The notes: a model not told the origin generated them from the letters alone. DNA of 64,000 bases from Acanthamoeba castellanii str. Neff (GCF_000313135.1 NW_004457584.1:62001-126000), one strand, 5' to 3'; shown: positions 31,898 to 42,497, counted from the first letter of the stretch. A program made the numbers and translations.

Positions 31898-33999
31898 ATG
31901 TCGCGTGCACCACCGGAGGATGGGACCTCGCTTGCGCCCACGTCCGGTCGTCCCGCAATGGTCCTGCCCAAGCGGGGCGTCAAGGACGTCCTCTCCGGTT
32001 CATTTTCCCTTCATTTCCATTTTTCTCCGTTTGCTAAATTGGTGCAGTCATCCGCTACTCATCTTAATTGATTTTGGATTACACTCACCCCACACTTTGC
32101 TACTACCAAGTTGTGGTTTGTACTCAATTTTATGTGGAATAATTATTAATAAATTATTCTTTGTTTTTTTCTCCTCTCAGGCTGCTTCGCTGGCGTGGTC
32201 GGGACCTGCATTGGCCATCCGCTGGACACTGTGAAAGGTACATCAATGGCCTATCATCCACCAACACGCGCGCGTGCTCGATCTAGCCTAAGCTCTACTC
32301 GTCCCCCAACGCACTGTGCAGTGCGCCTGCAGACCCAGTCGCACTACCGCGGCGCGCTCGACTGCTTCCTCAGCGTGGTCAAGAATGAAGGCGTACGCTC
32401 TCTCTTTCTCCTCGCCACACTCTTGCGAGGCACTGATTGGTCGCTGGTGCGCAGGTGCGAAGCCTGTACCGCGGCATGGGCTCGCCGTTGGTCAGCCTCA
32501 CCATACTCAACATGCTGTACATATTCCTTTTTTTTATTATTATAACACTACTATAACTTTTTATTTCACTAACATATGTGACCCACAGCTCGTTCTCGGT
32601 CTACGGGCAGCTCAAGGTGAAGTTGCAGGAGTGGAACCAGGCCTTTGTGCTGCTGGCCCAGGAGGACCCACGCCTCACCACCACCAACAGCAGCAGCTCT
32701 GACCTGCCTGTTGACCCATCCGGTGCGTCTCTTCTCTTGTGTGTCGTGTCGTGTCGTGTCGTGCGATTGCAGCAAACAAAACACAGAGCAAAAAAAGAGA
32801 AAAAAGAGAGTGGCGCTAGGAAGGAGGAATTGAACCCCTACGCATCTCTGCGTCCATAGCTTTGAAGGCTACGCCCGCCACCAGACGAGCTCATCCCAGC
32901 ATCTTCCAGCTTGCCTCCGCGCCACCTTTTTATCGGGCATTACTTTGCCTCGGTTAAATTATTATGGGTCGAATTCTTTGCATTCCTCCATTTTTACCCC
33001 GCGTGTCGTGTCGTTGGTCGTGTCGTGTCGTGTCGTTGGTCGGGCTGCTGACGTGTAACGGAATGGGCGACGCTACAGGGAGGCTGGCCGGATATCAGTA
33101 TTTTCTTGCCGGGGCGGGGGTCGGGGCGATCGCCACCTTCCTCTCGACGCCGTTCGAAATGGTCAAGGTGCAGCTGCAGCTCGACAACGTGGCACTCAAG
33201 CAGTACGTCTTTCTTCCTCTCACACGAAAGAACGAAAAAGAAAGAACGAAAGAAGACGGACGGCGATGATGGTGATGACGAAAAAGAGAGAAACTGTTTC
33301 TAACCAACTGTGCGATCGCAGATATCGTGGAACATTCCATTGCGCCAAAGAACTGGTCAAGCTCCACGGACCCAAGATTTTGTACAACGGTACGAGAGTT
33401 TCCGCCGCACGCCACGCACGACACGCACGACACGCACAACGCCAGGGGTTGGTGCGTGTTCGCTCGTTTAACTGCGCTCTTCAGGCTTTTCGGTCAACAT
33501 GTTTCGGGAGGTGGTGTTCTGCACGGTCTACTTTGGCTGCTACGAACAGCTCAAGCACGCCCTCAACCAATATTTTGGCCCGTACGACCGCCTTTTTTCC
33601 GCACACACCACACACACCGCACACAACTCTCATTTTATTTGTTTGTTTTATTTATTTGTTTTATTTATTATTTGCAGCACTGCCGACGGGAAAGACCACG
33701 CTCGGGCGATCTTGATTGCTGGCGGCACGTCGGGCGTGGCCGCCGGCTTCGCCAATTTCCCGCTCGACGTGATCAAGGCCAACCTGCAGGGCCAGCCGGT
33801 GACGCGGGCCTTCTACGCCGAGCGCCGCGGCTTCCGCGAGGTGGTGCGGGCCTGCTGGGCGCGAGGCGGCGTGCGCGCCTTCTTCTCGGGCCTCGGGCCG
33901 TCCACCCTTCGATCGGCCTTCGTCAGCTCCACCCGCTTCAGCGCCTACGAGTTCGCCTTCTCCTTCCTCTCTTCGCTTGAAGAAGACGGTCATCGATGA
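31898..33999 (+). CDS. Mitochondrial carrier family (SLC25) protein
   Basis: Nine exons: 31898-31997, 32181-32237, 32322-32392, 32455-32516, 32589-32722, 33079-33202, 33322-33389, 33485-33581, 33678-33999 (344 residues, all phases consistent). Three signature repeats: HPLDTVKVRLQ, TPFEMVKVQLQ and FPLDVIKANLQG, each followed by a G-(V/P/F)-x-(A/S)-(L/I/F)-(Y/F)-x-G loop (VRSLYRG, KILYNG, RAFFSG). It should sit in the inner mitochondrial membrane. The repeats resemble the carnitine/acylcarnitine and basic amino-acid carrier branch, but the substrate is not assigned. A TAG acceptor directly before the ATG hints at an intron in the 5' leader. The fifth intron (32723-33078) contains a selenocysteine tRNA gene on the other strand. 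Confidence 0.93.
32790..32805 (-). terminator. Pol III oligo-T terminator of tRNA-Sec
   Basis: On the minus strand two T runs (T6 at 32805-32800 and T7 at 32796-32790) follow the tRNA 3' end by 8 to 24 bases, as expected for RNA polymerase III termination. Confidence 0.75.
32814..32900 (-). tRNA. Selenocysteine tRNA (anticodon TCA)
   Basis: 87 bases on the minus strand, 5' end at 32900, folded by hand. The acceptor stem is 9 bp (GCTGGGATG with CTTCCTAGC, one T-T mismatch and one G-T pair) and the discriminator base is G. The D arm is long (7 bp, GCTCGTC with GGCGGGC) with a tiny TGGT loop. The anticodon loop CTTCAAA gives TCA at plus positions 32863-32865. The variable arm is long (ACGCA, GAGA loop, TGCGT). 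The T arm is 4 bp with loop TTCAATT. The 9+4 layout, long variable arm, 4-base D loop and TCA anticodon are diagnostic of tRNA-Sec; a suppressor Ser/Leu tRNA would have a 7+5 layout. It lies antisense in an intron of the SLC25 gene. Confidence 0.93.
32927..32933 (-). promoter_or_regulatory. TATA-like element upstream of the tRNA-Sec gene
   Basis: The minus strand reads ATAAAAA at positions -33 to -27 relative to the tRNA 5' end. In animals tRNA-Sec genes use an external TATA box near -30, so the placement is right; I could not identify a PSE-like element further up. Confidence 0.5.
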
Positions 34000-34136
34000 C
34001 AACAAACATGTTTCTATTTTGGTTGAACACATTCTTTTTCGGTTGAAAATGTTGCATGTTGTGTGTGGTAAATATATATGGTTACATGTTGTTGTGAACA
34101 TGTTGTTCAAAAAATGTTGATAATAATAACTGTTCA

Positions 34137-37100
34137 CTAAAGCCCGTCGTGGCTTGTGTGGTCGGCAAAGTTGACCATGCTCGTGCTGTTCCGGTACGCG
34201 CGGTTGGTCTGTCGCTTCTTCCACACGAACCACGACGCGAAGCCGATGGCGAACAGAACCACCACCACCAGCGCCGAGCCCACCAGCACCGGCACCAGCA
34301 CCTGCAGCAAGATGCCGTCGTCGCTCGCGCCGCCTTTGCCGTCTGCACGCACGCATGAGCGTGTGTGTGTGTGGTGTGCGTGTGCGTGTGCGTGTGCGGT
34401 GGTGCGTGTGTGCGCGATGGAAACGTACCAGAGCCGACGAGGAGGCCGAACTGCGGGTCGTAGAACACGGAGTCGAACGGGCCGGTGAACTCCAGCACCA
34501 GCTTGTAGTCGGCCGTCTTGTTGGTGGTTGACGACGACGACGACGACGCGTTGAAGCTGTAGGCGAAGGTCGAGGTGTCGTTGTCGTTGAAGACGGCGTA
34601 GTTGGGCAGCTCCATGGCCATGTCGAAGCTGGCCCCGACAAACCGCAGGGCCTCCATGTAGGTCGCGTTGGTGGGCACGGCGCCCATGGTGCCCGCCTGG
34701 CTCATGCGCAGGCTCAACTCGACCGCCACCCGCCGCGTCGTGATGTCGATGTCGGTGTGGTTGCGCGTCTGGTTGTCGAACGAAACCATAGACGACAGGC
34801 TCACCGCAATCTGCGCAAAAGCAAACATCAGCCCCGTGCAGTGTGTGCGGCGTGTGGCGTGTGCGGCGTGTGCGGTGGTGCGTGTGCGGTGTGTGCCTTG
34901 GTGAAGTCCGGGGGCACGATGAGGGTCTGGTTGCCGAAGAGCACGGACTGCTCGGCGTCGAAGAGACACTGCTGCAGCAGCAGGCCGGCCCCATTGTCGA
35001 GCACCCGCTCGTAGTTGATGCAGAACTGGTCCTTCGTCATGTTCCCCTGTTTTTCATGACACACGTCAACCCACGACCGCACGCGCATGACCGCACGACC
35101 GCACGCGCACGACCGCACCCGCGCAAAAATAGGCGAAGAATATGGACGTACTCGCGAGCGGGTGTAGTCGCTGTCGTTGATGGGGAAGCGATAGAGGGCC
35201 TGCTCGGCGTTGCTCGACGTGTTGAAGTAGTATACGGTCACGGCGTCGTACTGGAGCGCCATCGACGCCGATTCGTCGGGCGTGGCCGTGAGATCACACC
35301 GCGGCGCGGTTCCGTTGTAGTTCACCCGGGCGCCGCTCGACTTCAACGTGTTCCAGCTATCGCACAGCTGGCGTCGATGAACCGTCAACATTGCACCGCA
35401 CTCGTCATCGCGCACGCACGCACGCACGCACACACACACGCACACGCACGCACACACGCACACACGCACGCACGCACGCACGCACGCACACACACACCAT
35501 GGCACGCGCGCACACGCATACGTTGAAGAGAGGGTGGAGGCGGACCACTTGGGTTGCGTTGCCAAAGGGCTGTCCGTTGCAATCAGTACAGAGGGGCGCC
35601 TGTTGGCATTGGCTGCACTTGTTGAGTCCGAGCTTGCAACTCACATTGTAGCCTACGAAAACACACACGATACATGACACACGACACACACACGACACAC
35701 ACGACACACACGACACACGACACACGAAGGCAAATGTTGAATTGGCGGAGGGAGAAGGGTGGTCCAGAGAAGAGAGCGCACGCACCTCTCACGATGTCGG
35801 TTGCGTTGGCACAGGCATCGATTTCTCCGTAGAGCCGCAGACCGTTACAACCTAGCACGCGTCGGCGACAATTGTAAACTGTGATCGTCACGCACACACG
35901 CACACCCGCACACACGCACACACGCACACACGCACACACGCACACACGCACACACGCACACACGCACACACGCACACACGCACACACGCACACACGCACA
36001 CACGCCACCGCCGTCGCACAAGCACTCGCACTTCCGCACACGCACGCAATAGGACGTACCGGCCATGCACGCGGTGTCGACAAAGTAGGACGGCCTGAAC
36101 AGCACGAATGTCCAGCCGTTCCTGTTCGCCCCGCCCCCCCAAACAGGTGTGGCGGTCAGAAAGAAAGGAATGCAAAGAACGCGAAGCAGGTGGTGGCGGC
36201 ATGTACCGGTAGATGGACGCCCGCTGCGCGTTGATCGTGCCCAGATTGCCACAGAGCGCGCCGAAGCCGCTCTGCGCCCACAGCTTCGTGTGCGACACCT
36301 CGGCTTCGCAATTTTGCACGAAGAGACCTCCACCTGCGCGTTGTGTGTCGTGCGCCGCGTTAGAGGAATGCGTGGAATGTGTGGAATGGAATGTGTGTGT
36401 GTGTGGATGGTATGTACCGAGATTGTAGGAGATGGTGGAGTCCAGTAGCTGGAAGCCCTGGCCGCAGCCGTTGACGCTGATCAGCGGACCCGAGGCCGAG
36501 TTGAAGTTGAGACCGAACGTGGAGCCGGTCACGCTCGACGCGCCGACGAGGCTGGTGAGCGCCAGGGTGGCGCCCCAGTTGAGGCTCACCTGCGACGCGG
36601 CCATCACCAGACTGCCACCAGTGACCGCGATCAGGGGCGTGGCGGTGGCAAACAGGTTCCCGTTCGATACGAAGCTCGAGCCGCTCACCGTCACGTTGGA
36701 GTTGGTCGCGCTCAGCCCATGCGCTCCACTAACAAACGCACATTCAGTTCAACACCGCACACGCACACGCACACGCACGCACACGCACACGCACACGCAC
36801 TCACCTGCCGATGTTGAAGGCAAAGGTGGAGTCGATGACGGAGAGCGAGGTGACGCTGTTGGCCCGGATGCCGCCGGTGTTGGCCTGGTTGCTGTAGAAG
36901 GTGGTGTCGCGCACCACGACGGAGCCGCACGAGTCGAAGCTGGCGGGGGCGACCGAGGGCTTGCGCGCGGAGAAGCTGCACCGGTCCAGCACCGCCTGGC
37001 CCACGTTGCTCACCTCCAGCCCGGCCGACCCCAACAACCACTGGGTGAACTGCACGTTGGTCATGGTGAGTCGTGCCGCATTGCTGATCTTGACCGAAGT

Positions 37101-37799
37101 CACATCCTTGAAATTGATATCTGTGCCGTGCGTGCGTGCGTGCGTGCCGTGCCGTGCGTGCCGTGCGTGCCGTGTGTGCGTGCCGTGCGTGCCGTGCGTG
37201 CGTGTGTGCGTGCGTGCGTGCGTGCGGTGGACAATACGTCAGCGATTGAATTGAGGGTTCAGTTGTAGGGATGGAAATACCTTGAATGTGTACAAAGCCG
37301 GTGGTGTCGAAGTTGAGAGTAAATGATGAGATCGCCGTTCCGGTGAAGGTGACGCTCTTGGTCGTCGTGCAGCTGAAGCCCGAGGCTTGTTCGTTCGACA
37401 AAAAAAAAGTGGAAAGGTAATGGTGAGTGTGTGCGTGCGACTGAACCATAACAACACACGCACAGTCTGCGCACGACACGCAGCAGGCCAACGCGTACCA
37501 GGAAGAAAAGTCAAAAGCGCAACGGTGTTGTTAACATCGGGCGAGGCGTTGAGGCTGGCGCAGAGGGTGAGCTGGGAGAATGCGTTGAGCTCAAACTCTG
37601 CACAGACAACAAAAATTCCCCTAGGTGATTTTTTTTTCTTGAGTTATATTTATTTATTTATATTTATCTTTAGTATTTGGTGTGCGGGAGAAAAAAAAAG
37701 CAATAAAATGTTTTTTGGGAGGGTACGTGCGGCCTGGACCCAAGCAGCGAAGAAGGCCAGCGTCAGTGCCAATAGGAGCACTCGCACCGGTGCGCCCAT
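34137..37799 (-). CDS. Beta-helix type I membrane protein (copy 2)
   Basis: Paralogue of the gene at 20.9-24.4 kb, same layout. Start at 37799 with signal peptide VRVLLLALTLAFFAAWVQA; stop at 34137. Beta-helix rungs: VTSVKISNAARLTMTNVQF, GSVVVRDTTFYSNQANTGGI, TSLSVIDSTFAFNIG, NVTVSGSSFVSNGNLF, FQLLDSTISYNLG. Then the Cys-rich piece CKLGLNKCSQCQQAPLCTDC, a proximal domain (YDAVTVYYFNTSSNAEQALY, SFDNQTRNHTDIDITTRR, YDPQFGLLVGSG), one helix VLVPVLVGSALVVVVLF, and tail WKKRQTNRAYRNSTSMVNFA. Tail and helix match copy 1 in order and motif (VLVPVLVG, VNFA). Many introns contain ACACACGC repeats. Surface adhesion or glycan recognition is inferred. Confidence 0.85.
35885..36004. repeat. (ACACACGC)n octamer microsatellite in an intron
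   Basis: About 14 nearly perfect 8-base units inside an intron of beta-helix copy 2. A similar ACGC/ACAC tract lies at 35,408-35,500 and a GTGC tract at 37,126-37,227. Confidence 0.9.
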
Positions 37800-38114
37800 C
37801 TTCTGGCCGTGGCAGCGCTGAAGAAGGTGGAGGGAATGGCGACTGCCTCAGTGTCGGAGCTAAAAGGCCCGTGCGGTCAGTCGTCGGCGCTAAAACAACG
37901 AGATGAGCGCAGGTCGCGGCAGATTCTCTTGCTGCCGCCATTGGCCTGAAATCAGAAACAAATTGTTATGCCCCTTCCGGTATTGGCTGGTTCTCTTACG
38001 CTTTTTTGCGCCTCCTGCGCACCTCTTTGTTTGTCTGTGTGGGATGGCGTTTTTTTTTTTCTTTTGTAAATCTCATTCACAATACAAAAAATAATATATA
38101 TTTTATTATGCACA
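37800..38114. other. Intergenic region (315 bases), nothing found
   Basis: Lies between the start of beta-helix copy 2 and the end of the Ras-like gene, both minus strand. The low-GC end near 38,050-38,110 is likely the 3' end of the latter. Confidence 0.5.
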
Positions 38115-39133
38115 CTAGGCTCCAGACGTGCCTCTGCGCTGCTTGCCCTTCTTGGCTGCCGCTTCCCGATGGGGAGCAGCCGCTTTTTGCATCAACCACG
38201 CCTGGGCGATGTGGCGAAACGGAAGCTGCACGTTGACGTTCTGCTTTGCGCTCGTCTCAAAGAACGGTATTTGATGCTGTTCAGCCAGCGCCTGCGGACC
38301 ACACACAACCGCACATGCACCGACCACACACGTCTCGCTTTGAGTGACAATTCGGGCGCTGCCTTGGGGGGATTGTACCAGAGCTGTGATGCCATCAACC
38401 GCCCGGGAAGCGACCAGATCGGTCTTGGTGGCCACCAGCACCTTGATGCAATCGCGTTTGGCCAGCGCGTCGAGGCACGCTGCGGCGGTCGCATAGGAGG
38501 AAGCCGACGTGCAATCGAAGCACACAATCACCGCATCCCTGCACCATCACATATAAATATATATAAATATAAATATACTTTATGCATACGAAATATGTAA
38601 ATATATATATGTATACACATTCAAAAACAGTCAATAGCATCAAGAAGAAAAAAAGTCATCATCACGAATGAGCGAAACCTGTCTTTGCGTTTGCTCGGAG
38701 TTGGGAGCCACAAGCGCATCTGCACTTCGTTGTCGTCCACCTGTTCACCTTTCAGTCTCTGTTGCGCGATCGCAGTGAGTAAACAACAGCTGCGATGGGA
38801 AAGAGGGAGGGCACATACGAAGCATTCTGCCGTTGGGGAGCTCTGGTCCGAATAGGAGTCGTCAGCGTAGCGAAGCAGCAAACTTGTCTGTGTGTATTTT
38901 CACAACGTGGTGCGTGTCGTACGGTTGTGTGTCGTGTCGTGTCGTGTCGTGTCGTGTCGTTGGTCATGTCGTGTCGTGTCGTTGGTCGTGTCGTTGATCG
39001 TGTCGTGGAAGGGGTGTAAGATGTAGGCAATAACGCAAGGTCGCAGTGGGGATCTGCGTACCGCGCCAACGCCTACGTCGCCGGCGCAACTCACGTCGAC
39101 CTTGTAGTTCTTGGTATGCGCATAGGCCTTCAT
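38115..39133 (-). CDS. Divergent Rab/Ras-like protein lacking P-loop Lys (pseudo-GTPase 1)
   Basis: Four exons, complement(38115-38538, 38679-38758, 38819-38887, 39062-39133), about 214 residues. The N-terminus reads KNYKVDVSCAGDVGVGATSL, then LLRYADDSYSDQSSPT: a Rab-type G1 and switch I region where the invariant Lys of GxxxxGK(S/T) is Ala, and no switch I Thr can be placed securely. The G3 DTAG motif is replaced (VQMRLWLPTPSKRKDR). G4 (VATKTDL) and G5 (FFETSAKQNVNV) are intact, so guanine recognition could survive while phosphate/Mg binding should not. The tail is basic (KKGKQRR) with no prenylation cysteine. A 36-base segment in exon 4 (38292-38327) may be a tiny intron. It starts 40 bases after the ankyrin gene's stop. 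Confidence 0.75.
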
Positions 39134-39173
39134 GCATTCTGTGCGTTGTCGGCCGGCGGGCCGGCGACAGATG

Positions 39174-40514
39174 TCAGCGAAAGCGGGCAATCTCGCGACA
39201 CGGCCATGCTCTGGCGTACGTGCCCTGGAGATAGGCAGCGATGGCCGTCTCGTGGACTTGATTAGCGACGTCCGCTGCAGTGCCTTGCGTGCCTCGTGCG
39301 AGCGGATTAGCGCCCTTTCCTATCAAGTACTGCGCAAAATGCAATCGATTAGCATTGCCGAGTGCCGTGTATGTCGTGTGTCATGCGCCGTGTGTGTCGT
39401 GTCATGCGCCGTGTGTGGCGTGTGTGCGGTGCAAGAAACCTTGACAACTTCCATGTGACCAGCGCGGGCGGCAAAATGCAAACACGTCCACGAATTTCTG
39501 AGGGCGCAATTGTTGGTGTGTAAGTGCCCAGTGGCAAATCGCATGCGAGAGAGAGAGAGAGAGAGGGCGGAAGCGCACTTGTGCGATTTGATGTGGAGGC
39601 TGGCGCCGCTCTCGCAGAGAACCTCCGCAGCGAGGAGGTGGCCCTTGAAGCAGGCCAGGTGGAGGGGCGTCTCCCCGGCGTTGTTCTGGTGATCAATCGG
39701 CAGGCCCGTCGTGGTCAGCAGCGCACGAATCATTTTTCGGATCTGCTTCGGCGATGCTGCATGTGTGTCGTGTGTGTGTCGTGTGTGTGTCGTGTGTGTC
39801 GTGTCGTGTCGTGTCGTGTTGGTATGTGTGTGTGTGTGTGTGTTGTGGTGTAAGATGATAAGTTGTGAGTGATGCTGGGTTTCTGGGCGACTTGCCTTCT
39901 TTGCCGCTGACGCGGTGCATATTGTTGACGAAAACGTGGAGCGCCGAGTCGGCACCTGGCGACTTGCACAGCACGCCGCACCTCCTGTACAGGTTCACCA
40001 GAAGCCAACATAGGCCCATGTGGCCGTTCCTGTTCAGGTTGAATGAATGCAGGAGACCAGAGCAGTGAGCAGTGAGCACCACCGGCACACAACCGAATAC
40101 CACAGTAAAGTTGACAGTACGCAGCGGCATGATGTAGCGCCGTCCACCCCTTGTCGTCGAGGGCCAGGAGCGCACGCATGTCGGTGTTGATCACGGTTTC
40201 CAGCTCCTTCACCACTTCGGCGTGGCCTGTGTGACAAGAATAAAATAACGCCATGTGGATAAATAAATTGAAATTTATGTTGACAAAAAGCCGTAAATAA
40301 AATAAATAATTAAATAATAAATAATAAAATAAAGAAATAAAAGAAAGTTGATTTGGAACTTGCCGTGGATGGCGGCGAGGTGCAGGGGCGTTCGCTGTTT
40401 CGAGTCGACCACGAGAATGGCCTCGGCTTTGGCCGCTCGCCTGACGTAGAGGAGCGCCTTGACGCGCCCCACCTCCCCACTCGCGCACGCCTCCAGCAGC
40501 TCTGGCTCCTCCAT
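39174..40514 (-). CDS. Ankyrin repeat protein
   Basis: Six exons, complement(39174-39329, 39440-39497, 39579-39756, 39896-40029, 40121-40226, 40364-40514), 260 residues, phases consistent only if introns 1 and 3 use GC donors (GCAAGT). Ankyrin units: QRTPLHLAAIHGHAEVVKEL, KGWTALHHAAANGHMGLCWL, AGETPLHLACFKGHLLAAEV and SWTCLHFAARAGHMEVVKYL. The splice of intron 2 (donor GCTGC/GTACTG) is fixed by the HHAAANGHMG repeat pattern. Ends with CREIARFR. It is a general protein-binding scaffold with no other domain. It sits between two Ras-like pseudo-GTPase genes; a functional link is speculation. Confidence 0.88.
39764..39845. repeat. GTGTGTC/GTGTCGT microsatellite in an intron
   Basis: Simple repeat in intron 3 of the ankyrin gene, the intron with a GC donor. 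Confidence 0.8.
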
Positions 40515-40684
40515 TTATTTATTGTTTTAAACTATAAAAACAAAATAATGCCTCAGATCGCGATTTCAAGTATGTGCACGTGATGGAATTAGGTGAACAA
40601 GACCCAATCTCCTTTCTTTGTTGTGTCCTTTGGGAAGAGAACTTTGATATAACCCAACTTTCTTTTCTTTCACCAACATACATC

Positions 40685-41230
40685 ATGACTGACTATGTCA
40701 CGGTAACAATATACGGTGCTGACAAAGTGGGCTCGTCCTCACTCGCCAGACAACTGGTCGCACACGAATTCGAGGAGGACTACCAGGTGGCCAGGGATGA
40801 GGGCATCTACCACACACAGGTCGATATTGACCAAAAGAGCTGCTGGATCCAAGTCTTCATGGGCTATAAGCATCTGGTCAGGTTTTCCGATAACAGGACC
40901 CACCACGAGGGCTACCTGTTCGTCTTCTCCATCACCGACCGGCCGTCGTTCGAAGCCACGCGCAAGCAGATCGACGAAACCAAGGATTACAGCAACCTGC
41001 CCATACTGCTGGTGGGAAACAAGTGCGACCTGGAGCACCGTCGGGTGGTGCCCGCGCGGGAGGGCGCCGAACTGGCCGAGTCCGTGGGCTGCAAGTACCT
41101 CGAGACGTCGGCCAAGGAAGGCATCAACGTCGACGCCTGCTTCTTCGAGCTGGTGCGCGAGGTTCGCAGGTTGAAACCGGAGAACAACGTCGACGACAAC
41201 GGCTCGAAGAAGCAGTGCTCCCTCTCCTAA
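40685..41230 (+). CDS. Ras-like pseudo-GTPase with CAAX box
   Basis: Single exon, 181 residues. Overall Ras fold by order: TVTIYGADKVGSSSLARQL (G1), then EEDYQVARDEG (switch I), VFMGYKHLVRF where DTAG is expected, LLVGNKCDLEHRRVV (G4), YLETSAKEGINV (G5), and C-terminal KKQCSLS, a CAAX box for farnesylation. The P-loop Lys is Ser, the switch I Thr is missing, and G3 is lost, while the guanine-specificity motifs are perfect. It therefore probably binds nucleotide weakly or not at all and should not hydrolyse GTP, but could still be membrane-anchored. The lack of introns next to intron-rich neighbours is notable. It is divergent from the ankyrin gene. Confidence 0.85.
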   Translation: MTDYVTVTIYGADKVGSSSLARQLVAHEFEEDYQVARDEGIYHTQVDIDQKSCWIQVFMGYKHLVRFSDNRTHHEGYLFVFSITDRPSFEATRKQIDETKDYSNLPILLVGNKCDLEHRRVVPAREGAELAESVGCKYLETSAKEGINVDACFFELVREVRRLKPENNVDDNGSKKQCSLS

Positions 41231-41734
41231 CCATAGACACCACACCACATGTGCAAAGCGCTCCTTGGCCGCAAACTTCGTCAGCATAGCGACCCCGCCT
41301 TTGTTGCTTCACCGGCTTGCACATATGTTGAATGTCATCGAACTACACTCACCACACTACACATAAATTCATCGCACCACGACAGCGATGCTGGAGGACG
41401 TTATGACGGCCCGCAGGGTGGCCAACAGCACACCCAGGTGGTTGACCAGCACATCGCAGCCTGCACACCAGTCAAAAAGATGAAATCAATCCTGTTGGTC
41501 GTTGGCTCCGCGCCCGCAAAGTTGCCTCCGGGGGCTTTTGCCAGTTGCAGGGCGGAAGAAGTTCGATGGCCTCGCTCGCTAACATCGGGTAACCAACGTG
41601 CTCTCCCGCACATGATCGAGCCTCCTCCACAGCTTCCGGACGACATGTCGTACCCCTTCACCTTCCCTCCTTCTTGGCGAGCACAACAAGAGCTTCCGCC
41701 CATTTGTTGTGCAGGCAGATCACGCAGCAATGAC
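41231..41734. other. Intergenic region (about 500 bases), nothing certain
   Basis: Follows the Ras-like gene. No full exon is recognised; it may contain degraded upstream parts of the Zn2Cys6 relic that begins at about 41,735. Confidence 0.4.
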
Positions 41735-42075
41735 AGCACAACTCCAGCCAGTCGACGACCACTACCACGACGTCGAAGGAGGGCGGTCGCGCAGGCCTGA
41801 GCCAGGCCTGCAACCACTGCCGCCAGGCCCATATCACCTGTGAGGGGTCATACACAAGCACCTTTCCCCCCTGGTCACACCTCTTTCATTCTTTGTTTTA
41901 TGGCTTCGTTCTTTCTGATAATTCAGTTTGACTAGCGAAGGGTATTCCCTTCAAGCCTCTCACGCTCTTCACTCTCGCTCTGCAGGGAAAGGCCGTGCAG
42001 GCGTGCGGCTGGGCCTAGGAGACCTCGGCACTGACGTGCCCGCCCGCAAAACCTTGGCCTCTATCCACAGCTTAA
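41735..42075 (+). pseudogene. Relic of a Zn2Cys6 transcription factor gene
   Basis: Two blocks resemble the first two exons of the Zn2Cys6-PAS gene at 16.6 kb. Block 1 (to about 41,845) reads LSQACNHCRQAHITCE, the same half-cluster as ACNFCRAAHISCE. Block 2, after a CTGCAG acceptor at 41,985, reads KGRAGVRLGLGDLGTDVPAR, which aligns with RPCQRCVRLGRGEWCCDVPA but has lost all its cysteines. The frame upstream of block 1 is closed by a stop, no ATG is in frame, the donor after block 1 is poor, and no later exons follow. I read it as a duplicated and decayed gene. Confidence 0.65.
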
Positions 42076-42497
42076 ACTGCTGGAATTCCACCTTCCCTGG
42101 TCAGCTCTTTGCATGGGAGTCCTCCCCCACTGACAGTATGCCCACAAAGGTTTGACATCTCTGCCTATCTCCTTGATGATAGGCCCTCTCTGTTTTGAGG
42201 AATTTAGCTTTTTTCACCACAAAAGGCCCTTTTATTTTATCATTATTTTTTTCTCGGCTGGATTTTGCTGGCCAGAAAGTGGCCTTACTGGCTGCGCTCG
42301 CTCAAAATGGTTTCATCTTATTGGCCCTGCCAAACGTTTTTTCAGCTTCGGAGATATTTTTACATGTTGATGGTCACACACCGGCGCTCAAAATGGGCGC
42401 CTAACACCGAAACACTCGCCGAAACCAAACAGCGAACACTTTTATAGAAGAGCAGGTACCTCAACCAAACCAACCAACCAACCACCCAATACTACTC
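42076..42497. other. Intergenic region (about 420 bases), nothing found
   Basis: AT-richer stretch upstream of the SDR gene, presumably containing its promoter. Confidence 0.5.

Noticed and set aside
37654..37941. Short minus-strand frame (MAAARESAATCAHLVVL) at the start of beta-helix copy 2
   Set aside because: Different frame from the signal peptide at 37799, which splices correctly into the rest of the gene.
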